The notes: generated from the sequence alone by a model not told the origin. Counted from the stretch's first letter, positions 20,276 through 35,423 are shown. The stretch: DNA of 64,000 nt from Zoroaster sp. YZ-2022 (GCA_029582265.1 CM055833.1:32206288-32270287), one strand, 5' to 3'. Numbers and translations: made by a program.

Positions 20276-21836
20276 GTACATCTTAGGCATAAAAATATTT
20301 AATATTGTATGAAAGAATAGTTTGTATATAATTTGTTTCATGTTTTAGCAAATACAGACTTACCTTATTTTTATGGAACCTTGTTTTCAAAAGGTATGTC
20401 TCACTTGGATCTTGGTATGTAATTTTAATAAATTATTTCCGTAGGGTACAACCAGCTATTGTGCAATTTCAAGAGGGCCTTGGGACACTCTGGGAAGATG
20501 TGAAGAGAAATGCACATTCCGTCCGCCCACTTTTTGTGTGGAAGGCTTTACCGCCCTTGACATTCTGTGATATGAGGAAGTTGTACAATATCGACTATGC
20601 CTCTTGGCTCAAATAATCACACTTTGGAGGAAGACACAGTTTACTGTTTCGAAGTGTTCCTAGAGAAGGCATCAAGTAAGTTAAATTATAATTTGCTGAC
20701 CGTGGGATGCTCAATTCAAGTAAATATCAACAAAAAACAAAAGCGGTGGATTCATTGGGGTATAGGGCGAAGAGGGATGTTCCCCTCATTTTTCCTCGCC
20801 CTGTGTAGAATTCCCTATAGGTTTTTGGTGTCCCTTTATAGTTGCTGTGTCACACCCCTCCCCCCACACCCTACATTGTCTGTATGGATCCGTCCATACT
20901 TTTCATTACAATATTAATAACCAAATGTTTTAGGTCACAACAAATTTGAACCTTGGTGTTAAATGTAAAAACCACATTTCTCTAGGGGGGAGCTTTCGCT
21001 ACACCAATTTGTACAGCCCCCCCACCCAATTAATTAATTAAATAGTAAATTATTTTATAAATAAATAAAATGTGAAACTTTTTTAGATGCATCTGGAAAA
21101 TAGTTGATCTGCAATTATCGCAATAAAAATTCAAAGAAAACAAATATTTTAGCTAAAATTGCCTATTTGTAGCCAAAATGTCTGCTAAAGCAAAGATTCA
21201 GAAATCTCTCAACGCAACAACAACAAAATAATGAAAGCCCTGCATCTTCCCCGGCCTGTGTTCCTTTATTTGTTTTTTGTTTCATTTGTATATTTCTATG
21301 CAAAAAATCTTACACAAAGTGTAATTTTCCGAGGAGTTCGTAAGGGAGCAAGGTGGACCTGACCTCCCTGAGGTCTTTTGACCCCTGCGTCAGTCGGAAT
21401 TATCCCCCAAAAATATTGGACTGCCCTGGTATAAACTTTATTTTTCAACAGTAAGGATTGCAAATTACTGTACTATTTTACATGTTTCAGGTTTATAGCT
21501 CTGACCGTTGTTCTACAATTCTAAATCTATATACTGTGGAAAGAGACTAACATTAATCATAACAAATTTCAAAAATTTATTTCAGGTGGACGAGCTGCGA
21601 TCTCACTCCCCAATGTACTTGAATTCTGGACAGGAGCAAACGCAATTCCACCCTGTGGGTTTCCATATGACTTACAAATTGAATTCTATACAAGAGAACC
21701 AAACATCATGAGATTGCCAAGCAGTTCAACATGTGCACAGATACTACGACTCCCCAGGGGGGTTGATGATCCAAGTGAGCTGCAGAATATGATGGAATAT
21801 GCGGTTCGAGGTGCCCATGGCTTTGGCAAAATATAG

Positions 21837-22719
21837 CATGACATAATAAAAGATCTAAACCATCATCGTTAACTGCCTAAATTTCAGTGCGATAATCAGC
21901 ATCGTCTTTGCTAATAGGCCTACATTTTTTGTTATTTTCTTGACGGATTTATATTTTCCAGAAAAATATCCTGTCCATGTTCTGAGTTACTATTTGTGTG
22001 ATGTTTATTTGTTAAGTTTCTGTATTTTTACACCAGTTCAGAGATAGCACAATATAGAATCGCCAGTGGAATATGAATTCAGTGGACCAAACTAACATTA
22101 TTCTCATAACAGAGAGACTGTTGTGGTTACAGTTGTAAGGGGGGGGGCTTTGAAGGAGTTTCTTTTTAAATGTGGACTCGTTTACAAAATGGATATGCTG
22201 CATACTTTTATTTTTTAAGTGATGATGTCAGAGAAGTAATCTTTGACTGTAATTACATAGAAGGGATCTGAAATAGCCGATCCCATGTGCCTTATTACGA
22301 CAATTGGGGAAGCCAGTTAATAAACCAGTATTCATCAACAAGGGTGAAAGCGTGTAATTTCACAGTTGTCATAAAATAAGTTTGTGTGTACTGTATGTAA
22401 AACGTGCCTTTCAATCATGAAAAAAGTATGAAAGGGTATTTTCTAATCTATATGTATGCAGTATAGGCCTACATATAACCATTTTTATTGTTAGTGTTCA
22501 TGATTTTATCACAGTATTCTCACATAATGTTTGTACACATTGTAACACATATATTAAAAATGTTTTTAGTTCCAAAGTGTGTTACTGTTCATATTTGAAG
22601 TTTAACCTCGTTAAAGACTTAAAAAGTTCATTGCACAATCAGATTATACTCCATATCTACTTTTTTATAAATTTGTTAACACCCTCAGTAATGAAAGATT
22701 TATAGGATTTTGGTTTGCG
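21837..22719. other. Spacer after the HECT gene, no gene seen
   Basis: AT-rich DNA downstream of the HECT stop codon with a polyadenylation-like AATAAA at its start. I see no coding sequence. Confidence 0.5.
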
Positions 22720-22970
22720 GTAACACCATGTGATTATCTACTCTCGCAGAATAGTTCTTGAAAGAATTTATCATGCTAATCTACTGTCGCTCAGTAGATA
22801 AGGGATGGGGGGACTTCTTGTAATTATCTTCACTGTCGCTAAGTGAGATATGTCGCTAAGTGGTCTCAACGTTTTGACTAGCATCATTCCCCGATCCCTT
22901 ATCTACTTAAGTTAGATAAGTTATTTTAAGAACTATTCTACTAAGCTAGAGTGGATAATCACAGTGTTAC
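22720..22970. repeat. Foldback MITE inside the large transposon
   Basis: GTAACACCATGTGATTATCT at the left and its inverse (GATAATCACAGTGTTAC) at the right form arms of about 55 bp, with nested smaller inverted repeats around ATCTACTGTCGCTCAGTAGAT. The terminal GCGGTRACACCATGT motif links it to dispersed family X. Confidence 0.7.
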
Positions 22971-23595
22971 AAACAGCTACCCTCGTCAATATGTTACAAA
23001 ACAAACTTGAATCACCACCCTCATGAGTATATATCACTGCAGTCATGCATTGGTCAACCGCTTCTGTTATTGGGCTGTTGTGTTGTCTACACAATACTGT
23101 TACAAAATAATTTATAATAATAAGGCGCTTTTTCATATTGCGAAATTTAACCCACAGACCTGATGCATTCAATCATGCAATATACTAAAGACTTCCATCC
23201 CCAAAATCCGTTTAAGGCTTTGATGTTAAGTGGTTCAGTTTTAAAAATAATTTTGAGATAAATTTGTTGGGACTTTTCAAAGAATTTATGGAAAATTTTC
23301 GGAGAACTAATGTTTCAGCATTTTGGAACCCGAGGTACGCAACTGTCTACAGTGTAGAGGTGCTTTGGGGCACATATCCCCTGCAATCATACATGTTTAG
23401 TCTTTACATGGAGCTATAAAATGTTTTATATAAAGATCCATGCTGGCTACACAATATAGAAACCACATTATAGATTTGGCTTTAAATCAATATGGTGATT
23501 GAGAAATTAAGTGTTTTAAACAAACACTGTGTATTCTACCCTGTGATCTATTCAATTATGTATAAAATACACATTACAATATCACAATTCACGAT

Positions 23596-26500
23596 TTATG
23601 GTTGCATTTTTTCCAACAGCCACTGAAATAATTCTATGCCTTCTGCAAACGATGAGGGCATTCCCTTGTTATGAGTGCGAATTAGGTCCTGGCACACGGC
23701 TTCAAATTCTTCAATGCATCCATTCCTTGATGGTGAAGACGTAAATTCATGTTTGACAGCTACAATTTCTTGTACTTGCACGGGGAGACGGAAGTCTTCT
23801 GCTCCTTTAAAACAAAATTTAAATAAAACAATATATATTTATATATATATATTTCATGTTAGGCAATGTGATTGTTTTAGTTTATTGTTTTAGTTCTTTA
23901 CTGGTCTGTTTATTTATTTTTAGCGACAATTTTTATTTAGAATTTAAGTGTTAATCATCGTACCAAAGAGATGTGGTACAAAGTACATGAGGTCCGGCTT
24001 TCCAGGAGAGCAATAGCGCGTGTAACATTCCTTGTCCTGTGCTGATTCCACTCGACTCTTACCTCGTCCAGTTCAGATTGGATAATTTGTGTGAAAGAAA
24101 AACCTCAGACATTCCCTGCAAAGATTAATAGTTGGAATTAAAATATGCAAACAAATTAAACGGTTTAATATATTTTCATTGTGTTTAATTTAAAATACAC
24201 ACAATTTCAAAGGGAAGTTTAACCAATTTAAGTAACAAATGAATGTTAAATTAAATACTTATGCAATGCCGATGTGCAGTCCAAAATGCCAATCTCAATC
24301 AAGTTTCTGAAGCTGTCTAACCAGTAGTTCACCATCATGTCAAACAATGTTCGCATAAAATCTCTCAATTCTCTGAATAATACAAAAAAAAAATATTTAA
24401 TTGTTCATTTATTACTGGATAACTTACAATGGGGCAATGGTACCTGTTTTATGAAACATTAATGAGACACTTATCACTGCAGACAAATATATAAACTTGC
24501 ATGAGTATTGTTGAAAAAAAAAAGTGAATCATGTTTTCCTAAGGTAACAGTCCCGTGTACGCACCTGATTGTGAGGAGAAGTTGAATACATCACACAAGG
24601 ACTCTGTTGGTGGGCGAAATACTCCTCATGGAATGCAGTTTGAATATCCGCAATGCGTGTATTCTCTGTGCCCCTATCTACCTGAATACAACGTGGCACA
24701 GCTGAAGTATAAAATAAATAAAACATTGAAATTAGAAACAAACATTGGGATAAATACTGTTGATGAACTCGCTCAATGTATTAAAAATATATATATACAA
24801 AAAGAAAACATAACAAGTTTTACCCAGTAACTCTAGAATGTTATTTTGGCACCTCCTTTTCAGTTTAAGCCACTGGATATCCCACTAGTAAGACTCCAAA
24901 ATTATTTCTAAATCTTAGATCGTTGTGATATTGTAATGATGACAAACATCATGTGAAATGAGTTCTTGTGTTACAATTGTTGATGTAAATAATCGTATTT
25001 ACGTGATATTTAACAATGTAATATAAACAATACTGTTTATTATTTTTTCATAAACGATAAAAAGAAGTTAGGCCTAGCTAAAACTTCTGTACGTTATATT
25101 TTCATTCTTATGTATGGATTTATGAATTTACAAACGATTTTGAGATTATATTCAGATCATCAATACCCAAAATTAATTAGCCCATACATCACCTTGAATT
25201 TCTTTCAAAAGTCCACGAAATATGAGAGGCTGTCACTGTAGGATCTCGATTTGTGCTTGCAACTCTTAGCCAAACCAATCGACAGGAAAAACTAAAATAA
25301 TGAATTACAAAATTATACATGAAATACAAAAACCACATGGAATTTTCTGAAACCCTTTGTTCGGAAATCTACAGAGTCAAGGGTATGATAATCATTTAAA
25401 CAAAATGATTTGATCGACAACAAATCAATAATACAACATATGCATGGTAGGGCAACAGTCATTCAAAAGTTTGAACTGGATTTAAAAAGTAATGTTTCCA
25501 TTTATAGGCCTTCACTTTGGCCAGAAGACTTCAAACTTTATGTTTTATTGTTTCCTTCCTTCTTCGCAGTGGGCAAGCTATGGGGCCTCGTCGACATGTT
25601 TTCCACAGAAAAGCAGTGTCCCCAGGTGCACCTAATATCACAGTGGAAATTGTGATGAGGCTATTGGGCACCGAACAGACAAACAAATATTCCCTTTATT
25701 GATCTACACATTAATAAACATATTATGGTTCTATTTTTTGAAAGGACATTATTTGCATTCATCATTGTCATACCCGTCAATAGCGCCATGGATGCCAAAA
25801 CCGTAAGTTCTCAGTTTGTCGTATTGATCTATGTGGAGAGCATAATTAGGTCCCAAATTTCTGTACTCTCGTCGTCTCAGTCGGTGCCTCCTACGACTTT
25901 CGACGCCTTCGGGATCAAGCATCCTTTGGCCTTCAATGACAGCATCTCTAAGGAAAAGTTAGGACAAGAAGTTGACTTTTGTTTCCCAAAATGGTTTGAT
26001 AAATTAAAATATTTTTTAATTAAATTTTTTAATCTAATCATTGGGTTATAATAAAACACCGATAGTACTTACAGTCACTAATAACACATCATTTTTATTA
26101 CATTAAATCACCCATCTTGGTAATTTGTGTTTACCTTGGCACATGAATACCATATCGAGTAAGCATTCTTCGCCCCATCGAGCGGCACCCAAGGTTTCTG
26201 CCACTGCCTTGTAGTTCTATCTGGAAACATTATTGATGAACATTATGATTATATAATGTGTCAAAATATTATGATTAGCCTATCTCTGTCAATGCCCGTA
26301 GGTGTAGGGTAGGGTTCTGAAGACAACCTCCCCCCCCCCCCAACCGACCAGTGAGTTACGGTTGTCATATACATAAATAAATAATGGGAAATAGACAAAA
26401 TGTCCCAAATCGGTTTGGGACCGAGTTTTTAGTTACCATTGCCACGAACTTTGTTTTGATTGAAATCCTTATATGTACACAACTCTGTGTCCATACAGAC

Positions 26501-27492
26501 CCTGAATATACACATAAAATTCACACCTGCCATATTGTTGTTTTAACGCAATTAATTTATGCAAAGTAAAAATTGCATATCCTACAGATTCATCAACATG
26601 GTTGGTTTGTGCTTGAAAGTCGACTGAACTTTTTCTCTTTTCAAAGGTTATTTTCATAAATTTTTGTTAATTGTTTTGTTAACTGGGTGTGTTTTCATAA
26701 GTTATATTTATTTTGATAATTATTTGTAAATCATGGAAACAATTTTGAATGGTGGCTATTCAAGAGGAATAATTACACAACACATTTCAAACACCTAAAG
26801 ATATATAGCTATAAAGAGGAATTAGTATAATAACGACAATAAATGATTTACGTAATTTAAACAAACATATTTATGAAAAAAGCAAATGGCCACGTGCCGT
26901 GCTCTTTTCCCAGTGATCATTCCATTCATTCAACTTACTTCTAAAGACGTAAGAAATATGTTGAATGTTTCATCAGTGGATTGTTGCGTCGCAAATTAAG
27001 CCTTCGTAGAATCCTTCAATTGTTCTGGTGCTACAAGAAATATCAAATTAGGAAAATTAAGATTTGATTATGTTTCCTTAGTCCCCGCCTTGTCACGTGG
27101 CATACATTCTTTCTTGCCTTTCGCCCCATATTTAAAACTATAAATTATTCCTTTGGTAACAGGAAAAGACAAACAAACGGACGAGCGAATAACTATAAAG
27201 CTTATACTGACGGAAACGCTGAAACTTTCACAGGTTACGTATTTGTTATACATAAATTATGAACGTTTTGACCAAACAATTACCAAAGCTATACTTTATC
27301 TTTAAATGAATAAAATATAATTTTAAAGGCCAAACAATTTAAAAATGATAGGCATTCTCACCAACAATTGATGTTATGCCGCAGAAACAAAATAGAACAT
27401 ATTTCACGGTAGCTGTATCCTGCACTAAAATAGTGGCTCACCAATCCTTCTCTTGCATGCTTGTTAAGTTTTTTTAATACAAAATATAGATC
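23596..27492 (-). pseudogene. Spliced rve-type DDE integrase gene, frameshifted
   Basis: Minus-strand exons, in transcript order: about 27492-27362, 27030-26939, 26207-26135, 25947-25774, 25291-25193, 24701-24565, 24372-24259, 24115-23964 and 23804-23596. They give a helix-turn-helix-like N-terminus (YFSAGYSYREICSILFLRHN; RILRRLNLRR; LGCRSMGRRMLTRYGIHVPR). An rve core follows: D in LHIDQYDKLRTYGFGIHGAI, WLRVASTN, and the second D in PRCIQVDRGTENTRIADIQ. The E is expected in the NQ|RIER segment at the 24565/24372 junction, then NYWLDSFRNL. The C-terminal exon ends with WLLEKMQP. This matches the eukaryotic 'integrase core domain' family. Frameshifts lie near 27018, 25215, 24350, 24085 and 24010, so this copy is probably inactive. 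IS3EU-like assignment is a guess. Confidence 0.75.
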
Positions 27493-27954
27493 CTTACTTT
27501 TCGTTTTATTGTAAAATACTCTGGCTTAGTTATCTCTTAGCTTCCCCTACAATATGTTTAATAATGTCCACTGGGGGACTACATTGTGTCCTGCAGCGTC
27601 TAAAATCACAAAAAAGGAGGCTTTGAATTCAATCTTATTTTGGATTGTCGTCTTTGTCACATAATTATGTTTATTCTTAAAATCATGAAAGTAGGATGGT
27701 CTTATCATGAACTTTACATGAACTTAGATAAGCAATGAAACTAAACATCGATAAAAACCTTTCCTGTCATTATGTACAGCGGTAAATTTTCACATGGTGC
27801 GATTGTTTTAATTATGTTAAGCAATATCGATTTAGTTTTAAATTGCGTTTCAGGCCGTATAAATCAACAAAGTTGTACTGTGCAAGAATACAGAATGAAG
27901 GCATTTTATAATAAGGATATTGTCTCTCTGGTCGGGAACCAATGGATTCAAAAT
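27493..27954. other. Spacer between integrase 5' end and right inverted repeat
   Basis: AT-rich DNA of about 460 bp with no supported gene. By symmetry with the left side it would hold the integrase promoter and 5' leader; an upstream first exon with the true start codon may be hidden here. Confidence 0.4.
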
Positions 27955-28633
27955 GGTGTATTCCATCTTGCTGCCATGCAGTCGAGTACAAATGCGGAAG
28001 TAGCCACTATTATCAGCGCATGCGCGTGGTACGGAATCCTAAACACTCATCAACCCGGAAGTCGCCGCCTAAAAAAAGTCGCCGCGTAAAAAAAAAGTCG
28101 CCGTCCAAAAAAAAAACTCGCCGCGTAAAAAAAAAGTCGCCGTCCAAAAAAAAAAGTCGCCGCGTAAAAAAAGTCGCCGCGTAAAAAAAAAGTCGCCGTC
28201 CCAAAAAAAATCGCCGCCGTAAAAAAAAGTCGCCGCGTAAAAAAAAAAGTCGCCGTCCAAAAAAAAGTCGCCGCGTAAAAAAAGTCGCCGTCCAAAAAAA
28301 AGTCGCCGCGTAAAAAAAAGTCGCCGTCAAAAAAAAAAGTCGCCGCGTAAAAAAAGTCGCCGTCAAAAAAAAAAGTCGCCGCGTAAAAAAAGTCGCCGCG
28401 TAAAAAAAAAGTCACCGCGTAAAAAAAAAAGTCGCCGTCCCCCCCAAAAAAGTCGCCGCGTAAAAAAAAGTCGCCGCGTAAAAAAAAAAAGTCGCCGTCC
28501 AAAAAAAAAAAGTCGCCGCGTAAAAAAAAAAGTCGCCGTCCAAAAAAAAAAAGTCGCCGCGTAAAAAAAAAAGTCGCCGCCCAAAAAAAAAAAGTCGCCG
28601 CGTAGGTGTCCTTTATAGAACACCATAAGGCCT
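27955..28633 (-). repeat. Right long terminal inverted repeat
   Basis: Inverse of 13100-13775. From the inside it has GCCATGCAGTCGAGTACAAA, TGCGGAAGTAG, GCGCATGCGCG, CTAAACACTCATCAACCCGG, then about 26 GTCGCCGCG or GTCGCCGTCC boxes separated by A-tracts, and the outer end TAGAACACCATAAGGCCT. Several boxes differ in number and spacing from the left copy. Confidence 0.85.
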
Positions 28634-29084
28634 AGCTACATTGACTAGTTGGAAGGAAATAGTCCAACGTGTTCCCATAGTCATTGTATTTGCAAAGTAC
28701 TGTGCAGGCCAGCAGGTTGTATTTCAGACTATAGCTGTTTGGGGGTGTGGACGTGTAACTGCTTCAAATAATGCACAAGTGTGACTGTCTTTGGCAATGC
28801 AAAAAGAAAATGAAGTGTTTTAGTTTGAAATGAACCCGACTTCAGTGTCTGTAGAAACACTGCTGCCCCTTTAAATTCAAGATGACGGTTTTGGCAGTGC
28901 TTTTATTACAAAACACAAGTAATATTTATGTTCAGTTTTCAAGACCCTAAATATAGCATTAAATGTAAAATAGCAATGTTTTAAGTGGTCAGAAAGTCAA
29001 ACAATTGTTGTCCAAAATGGCGGCCACAGTAAAATCGAAAATGGCGGTTGAATCGTTAGCAATAGCCAATAAAATCCATTTTAG

Positions 29085-29168
29085 GACGACATCCTGAGAT
29101 AAATTATCTCAGGAAGACGACATCCCACTTTCACCATGTCATCATCCTGAGATAAATGATGTCGTCAC
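29085..29168. repeat. Short palindromic repeat cluster (CCTGAGATAA)
   Basis: CATCCTGAGATAAATTATCTCAGGA contains 11-bp arms with one central base. A third CATCCTGAGATAAATGATG copy follows at 29145. It is likely a remnant of a foldback MITE. Confidence 0.6.
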
Positions 29169-30384
29169 ACAAACTTGGTCTCACAAACTTGCAGTCCGCT
29201 CACGTAACGTGGGTCTATTATCAGGGCCGTTTTACATTAACTAAAACGTCCCATTTCTTCCATCCTGGTTGAGGCTCTGACCGGAGGAAACAAAGACGAG
29301 ACCCATTGTCTATATTGTCACTATTTGACCCTGTCTGTCTTTTCACTACTTGACCCTGTTGTGAAAAGTTGATTGCTTTATACTTAAAATATTCCATTGA
29401 AGCCGTATTGCATTGGTAATTTGGAGGTTTTAAATCAAACTTATTTGGCTCAAAGTTCATGATGGTATCAAACAACTCTGGAAGAAATCGTTCCGTCTCC
29501 TTCATATATGTACCATAACAACGTAATAAGTTGAAACTCTCACATGCTAGTTGTTTATATGTATATCTTTATTTCAGAACAGAAAGGATACCTTTAGAAA
29601 TTATCAATGTTTCACTGGCCTTCCGTTCAATCTAACAGTTCTAAAATAACCAGCAGACAATACAGTAGAAATTCAAGTAAAGCCATTACATTGTGTACTT
29701 CAAACTTTGAAATTATACTTTCACTATACTAGAAATATCCCAGCCACAAGTGTTTTAGTATAAGACACAAGAAATACAATGGTTTGCTATTACATTGACA
29801 AAGATAATTCAGGTGGGCGTGAAAGGTTATTTATTTATTTATTTATTTTAATTTGAGCGACTTTAGAGATTGTCCATTTTTAGTAGGAAACAAAGTAAAT
29901 TTGTCTGGTCATATTAGTGTTGTGTGGGTAAATTTACCAACCAAAAATGTTCCCCCTCCCACTCTGAAAACCCTCGCTATGACACCGATGTCAGTCGACA
30001 GATTTGCTTCCACCACCCCCCTACTGTATTATCTACAGTGGCTTCAAGACAACATGAATGGATGGCATAGCTGGTATTATTCTAATATTTAGCCCATAAA
30101 TGATAAACTATCTTGAATGTAGGCATATCAAGCTCTAATTGGCACGTTTATTATTATTGTTTGAATATTAATTCGAATCCGTTGAATGTCTTATGGAATG
30201 TTATAATAGCTACTTCACACATTTCAGTTACTCCTATAGATGTTACTTGCAGTTACTCTGTCCATTAGCTCAACATGTCCCGCTGGAACTGTAAATTAAA
30301 CAATTATAAAGGTATATCATCAATAATTATGCAAGATGTGTAGTTTTGCATGGTGGAAAGGATCAGTAAAGACTGTGTGCGGTC

Positions 30385-30520
30385 AAACGTGAAAATTCTC
30401 TTTTGAGTAGTAATTAGTTCTGAAAAGAGCTGGAGGTTACAACTCGATGTTCCGATCAGTAAGCTATGATCGTCTTCAGGAGAATGCCGGACTCTGGGAA
30501 ACGCTGCTGCTTAGGCAAAC
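30385..30520 (-). repeat. Copy of dispersed repeat family X with hammerhead-like core
   Basis: Inverse of the repeat at 50245-50400: TGAGTAGTAATTAGTTCTGA, AAGAGCTGGAGGTTACAAC, TCGATGTTCCGATCAG, then TCAGGAGAATGCCGGACTCT. It is longer than the intronic copy at 20186 and slightly diverged. Confidence 0.7.
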
Positions 30521-30708
30521 ATTTTTATTTATTTATTGGATTACGAACATTTGGCAGGGTCGAAGGACGGAATAAACAAATTAAATAAAAGTCCATACTT
30601 GCATGTGTATTACTACAGAGTAGTGGTCACTGCGCACCACTCATCATGCATGTCACATATTTATGCAAAACACATGCAGCCTCACCGCATGGAAAAACTC
30701 GTACTTTT

Positions 30709-31208
30709 NNNNNNNNNNNNNNNNNNNNNNNNNNNNNNNNNNNNNNNNNNNNNNNNNNNNNNNNNNNNNNNNNNNNNNNNNNNNNNNNNNNNNNNNNNNN
30801 NNNNNNNNNNNNNNNNNNNNNNNNNNNNNNNNNNNNNNNNNNNNNNNNNNNNNNNNNNNNNNNNNNNNNNNNNNNNNNNNNNNNNNNNNNNNNNNNNNNN
30901 NNNNNNNNNNNNNNNNNNNNNNNNNNNNNNNNNNNNNNNNNNNNNNNNNNNNNNNNNNNNNNNNNNNNNNNNNNNNNNNNNNNNNNNNNNNNNNNNNNNN
31001 NNNNNNNNNNNNNNNNNNNNNNNNNNNNNNNNNNNNNNNNNNNNNNNNNNNNNNNNNNNNNNNNNNNNNNNNNNNNNNNNNNNNNNNNNNNNNNNNNNNN
31101 NNNNNNNNNNNNNNNNNNNNNNNNNNNNNNNNNNNNNNNNNNNNNNNNNNNNNNNNNNNNNNNNNNNNNNNNNNNNNNNNNNNNNNNNNNNNNNNNNNNN
31201 NNNNNNNN
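30709..31208. other. Assembly gap (500 N)
   Basis: Exactly 500 undetermined bases just before the corrupted tRNA array. Confidence 1.
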
Positions 31209-34711
<3,503 letters not shown>

Positions 34712-34716
34712 CGAAG

Positions 34717-34785
34717 GCGTTGGTGGTATAGCGGTTAGAATAGTTGCCTTCCAAGCAATGGAAGTTTCAAATCCCGGCAAACGCA
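34717..34785 (+). pseudogene. tRNA-Gly(UCC) unit 1, damaged T arm
   Basis: Anticodon loop CTTCCAA is intact, but the T arm reads AATGGAAGTTTCAAATCCCG with a deletion. Only 69 nt long. Confidence 0.8.
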
Positions 34786-34854
34786 TCTTTTATTTTGATT
34801 CATTTAATGAATCCATGATACAAACTTGAAAACATATTTCTTACGAACGACAAG

Positions 34855-34926
34855 GCGTTCGTAGTATAACGGTTAGAATAGTTGCCTTCCAAGCAATTGA
34901 CACGGGTTAAACTCCCGGCCAACGCA
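34855..34926 (+). tRNA. tRNA-Gly(UCC) unit 2, variant
   Basis: Full length with anticodon TCC. It has a GCGTTCG acceptor mismatch and a T-loop reading GGGTTAAACTCCC. Confidence 0.6.
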
Positions 34927-34996
34927 TCTTTTATTTTGATTGATTTAATTAATATGTCGATACAAACTTGAAAAAATATTTATTGCAAACGACAAG

Positions 34997-35068
34997 GCGT
35001 TGGTGGTAGAGCGGTTAGAGTAGTTGCCTTCCAAGCAATTGACGCGGGTTCAACTTCCGGCAAATGCA
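34997..35068 (+). tRNA. tRNA-Gly(UCC) unit 3, variant
   Basis: Anticodon TCC. D-arm TAGAGCGG and 3' acceptor CAAATGC (one mismatch, one G-T pair). Confidence 0.6.
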
Positions 35069-35138
35069 TCTTTTATTTTGATTCATTTAATTAATATCTT
35101 GATACAAACTTGAAAACATATTTACTACACACGACAAG

Positions 35139-35210
35139 GCGTTGGTGGTATAGCAGTTAGAATAGTTGCCTTTAAAGCAATTGACCCGGGTTCAACTACC
35201 GGCAAATGCA
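35139..35210 (+). pseudogene. tRNA-Gly-derived unit 4, anticodon changed
   Basis: The anticodon loop reads CTTTAAA instead of CTTCCAA, so the nominal anticodon is TTA. Acceptor 3' strand CAAATGC also has a mismatch. Probably a pseudogene. Confidence 0.7.
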
Positions 35211-35280
35211 TCTTTTATTTTGATTCATTTATTTAATACCATGATACAAACTTGAAAACATATGTTTTACAAACGGAAAA

Positions 35281-35352
35281 GCGTTAGTGGTATAGCGGTT
35301 AGAATAGTTGCCTTCCAAGCAATTGACCCGGGTTGAACTTCTGGCCAACGCA
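35281..35352 (+). tRNA. tRNA-Gly(UCC) unit 5, variant
   Basis: Anticodon TCC. GCGTTAG acceptor mismatch and weakened T stem (GGGTTGAACTTCTGG). Confidence 0.55.
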
Positions 35353-35423
35353 TCTTTTATTTTGATTCATTTAATTAATATCTTGATACAAACTGGAAAA
35401 AAATATTTTTTACGAACGACAAG

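Larger units (their letters stand above)
14280..21836 (+). pseudogene. Spliced SAM-like/HECT E3 ubiquitin-ligase gene, frameshifted
   Basis: Exons inferred from splice sites and frame: 14280-14342, 14932-15037, 15710-16139, 16366-16434, 16615-16686, 17631-17770, 18435-18639, 19048-19314, 19860-20011, 20445-20675 and 21586-21836. Exons 1-2 (MDEILSALGLEHIIDTFAVN; LTDTEFGLLGV) look like a SAM domain. Exon 3 has a SKGGGSLKLDV segment typical of G2E3-like HECT proteins. Exon 7 carries VFAGEDGEDGGGPRR, exon 8 SLIHGGPGL. The last exon is the HECT C-lobe, with the likely catalytic Cys in SSSTCAQILRLP and the usual GAHGFGKI end. Frameshifts lie near 15870, 18630, 19140 and 20600. HECT ligases transfer ubiquitin through that Cys. 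An AATAAA signal follows at about 21844. Confidence 0.75.
13100..28633. mobile_element. Putative 15.5-kb DNA transposon with long TIRs, HECT gene and rve integrase
   Basis: The outer sequence AGGCCTTATGGTGTTCTATA at 13100 is repeated in inverse orientation ending at 28633. Homology extends inward for about 675 bp on each side, through the GC-box/T-tract array and a shared flank (TTCCGGGTT, GAGTGTTTAG, CGCGCATGCGC, CTACTTCCGCATTTGTA). Between the repeats lie two convergent spliced genes: a SAM/HECT-type gene reading in from the left repeat and an rve-type integrase reading in from the right repeat. Both start about 0.5 kb inside their repeat. An integrase gene within long inverted repeats is the layout of an autonomous DNA transposon. 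No clear target-site duplication is visible (CATAAC left, AGCTAC right). Both genes carry frameshifts. Confidence 0.7.
28634..30708. other. Non-coding flank with small palindromes
   Basis: No supported gene. Around 29085-29168 a motif GACGACATCCTGAGATAA is repeated and forms a perfect palindrome TCCTGAGATAA/TTATCTCAGGA at 29092-29114. A (TTTA)n tract lies at about 29827-29850 and a family X copy at 30385-30520. Confidence 0.5.

Noticed and set aside
13094..28639. A 6-bp target-site duplication at the ends of the large element
   Set aside because: The six bases outside the shared ends are CATAAC and AGCTAC, which do not match convincingly.
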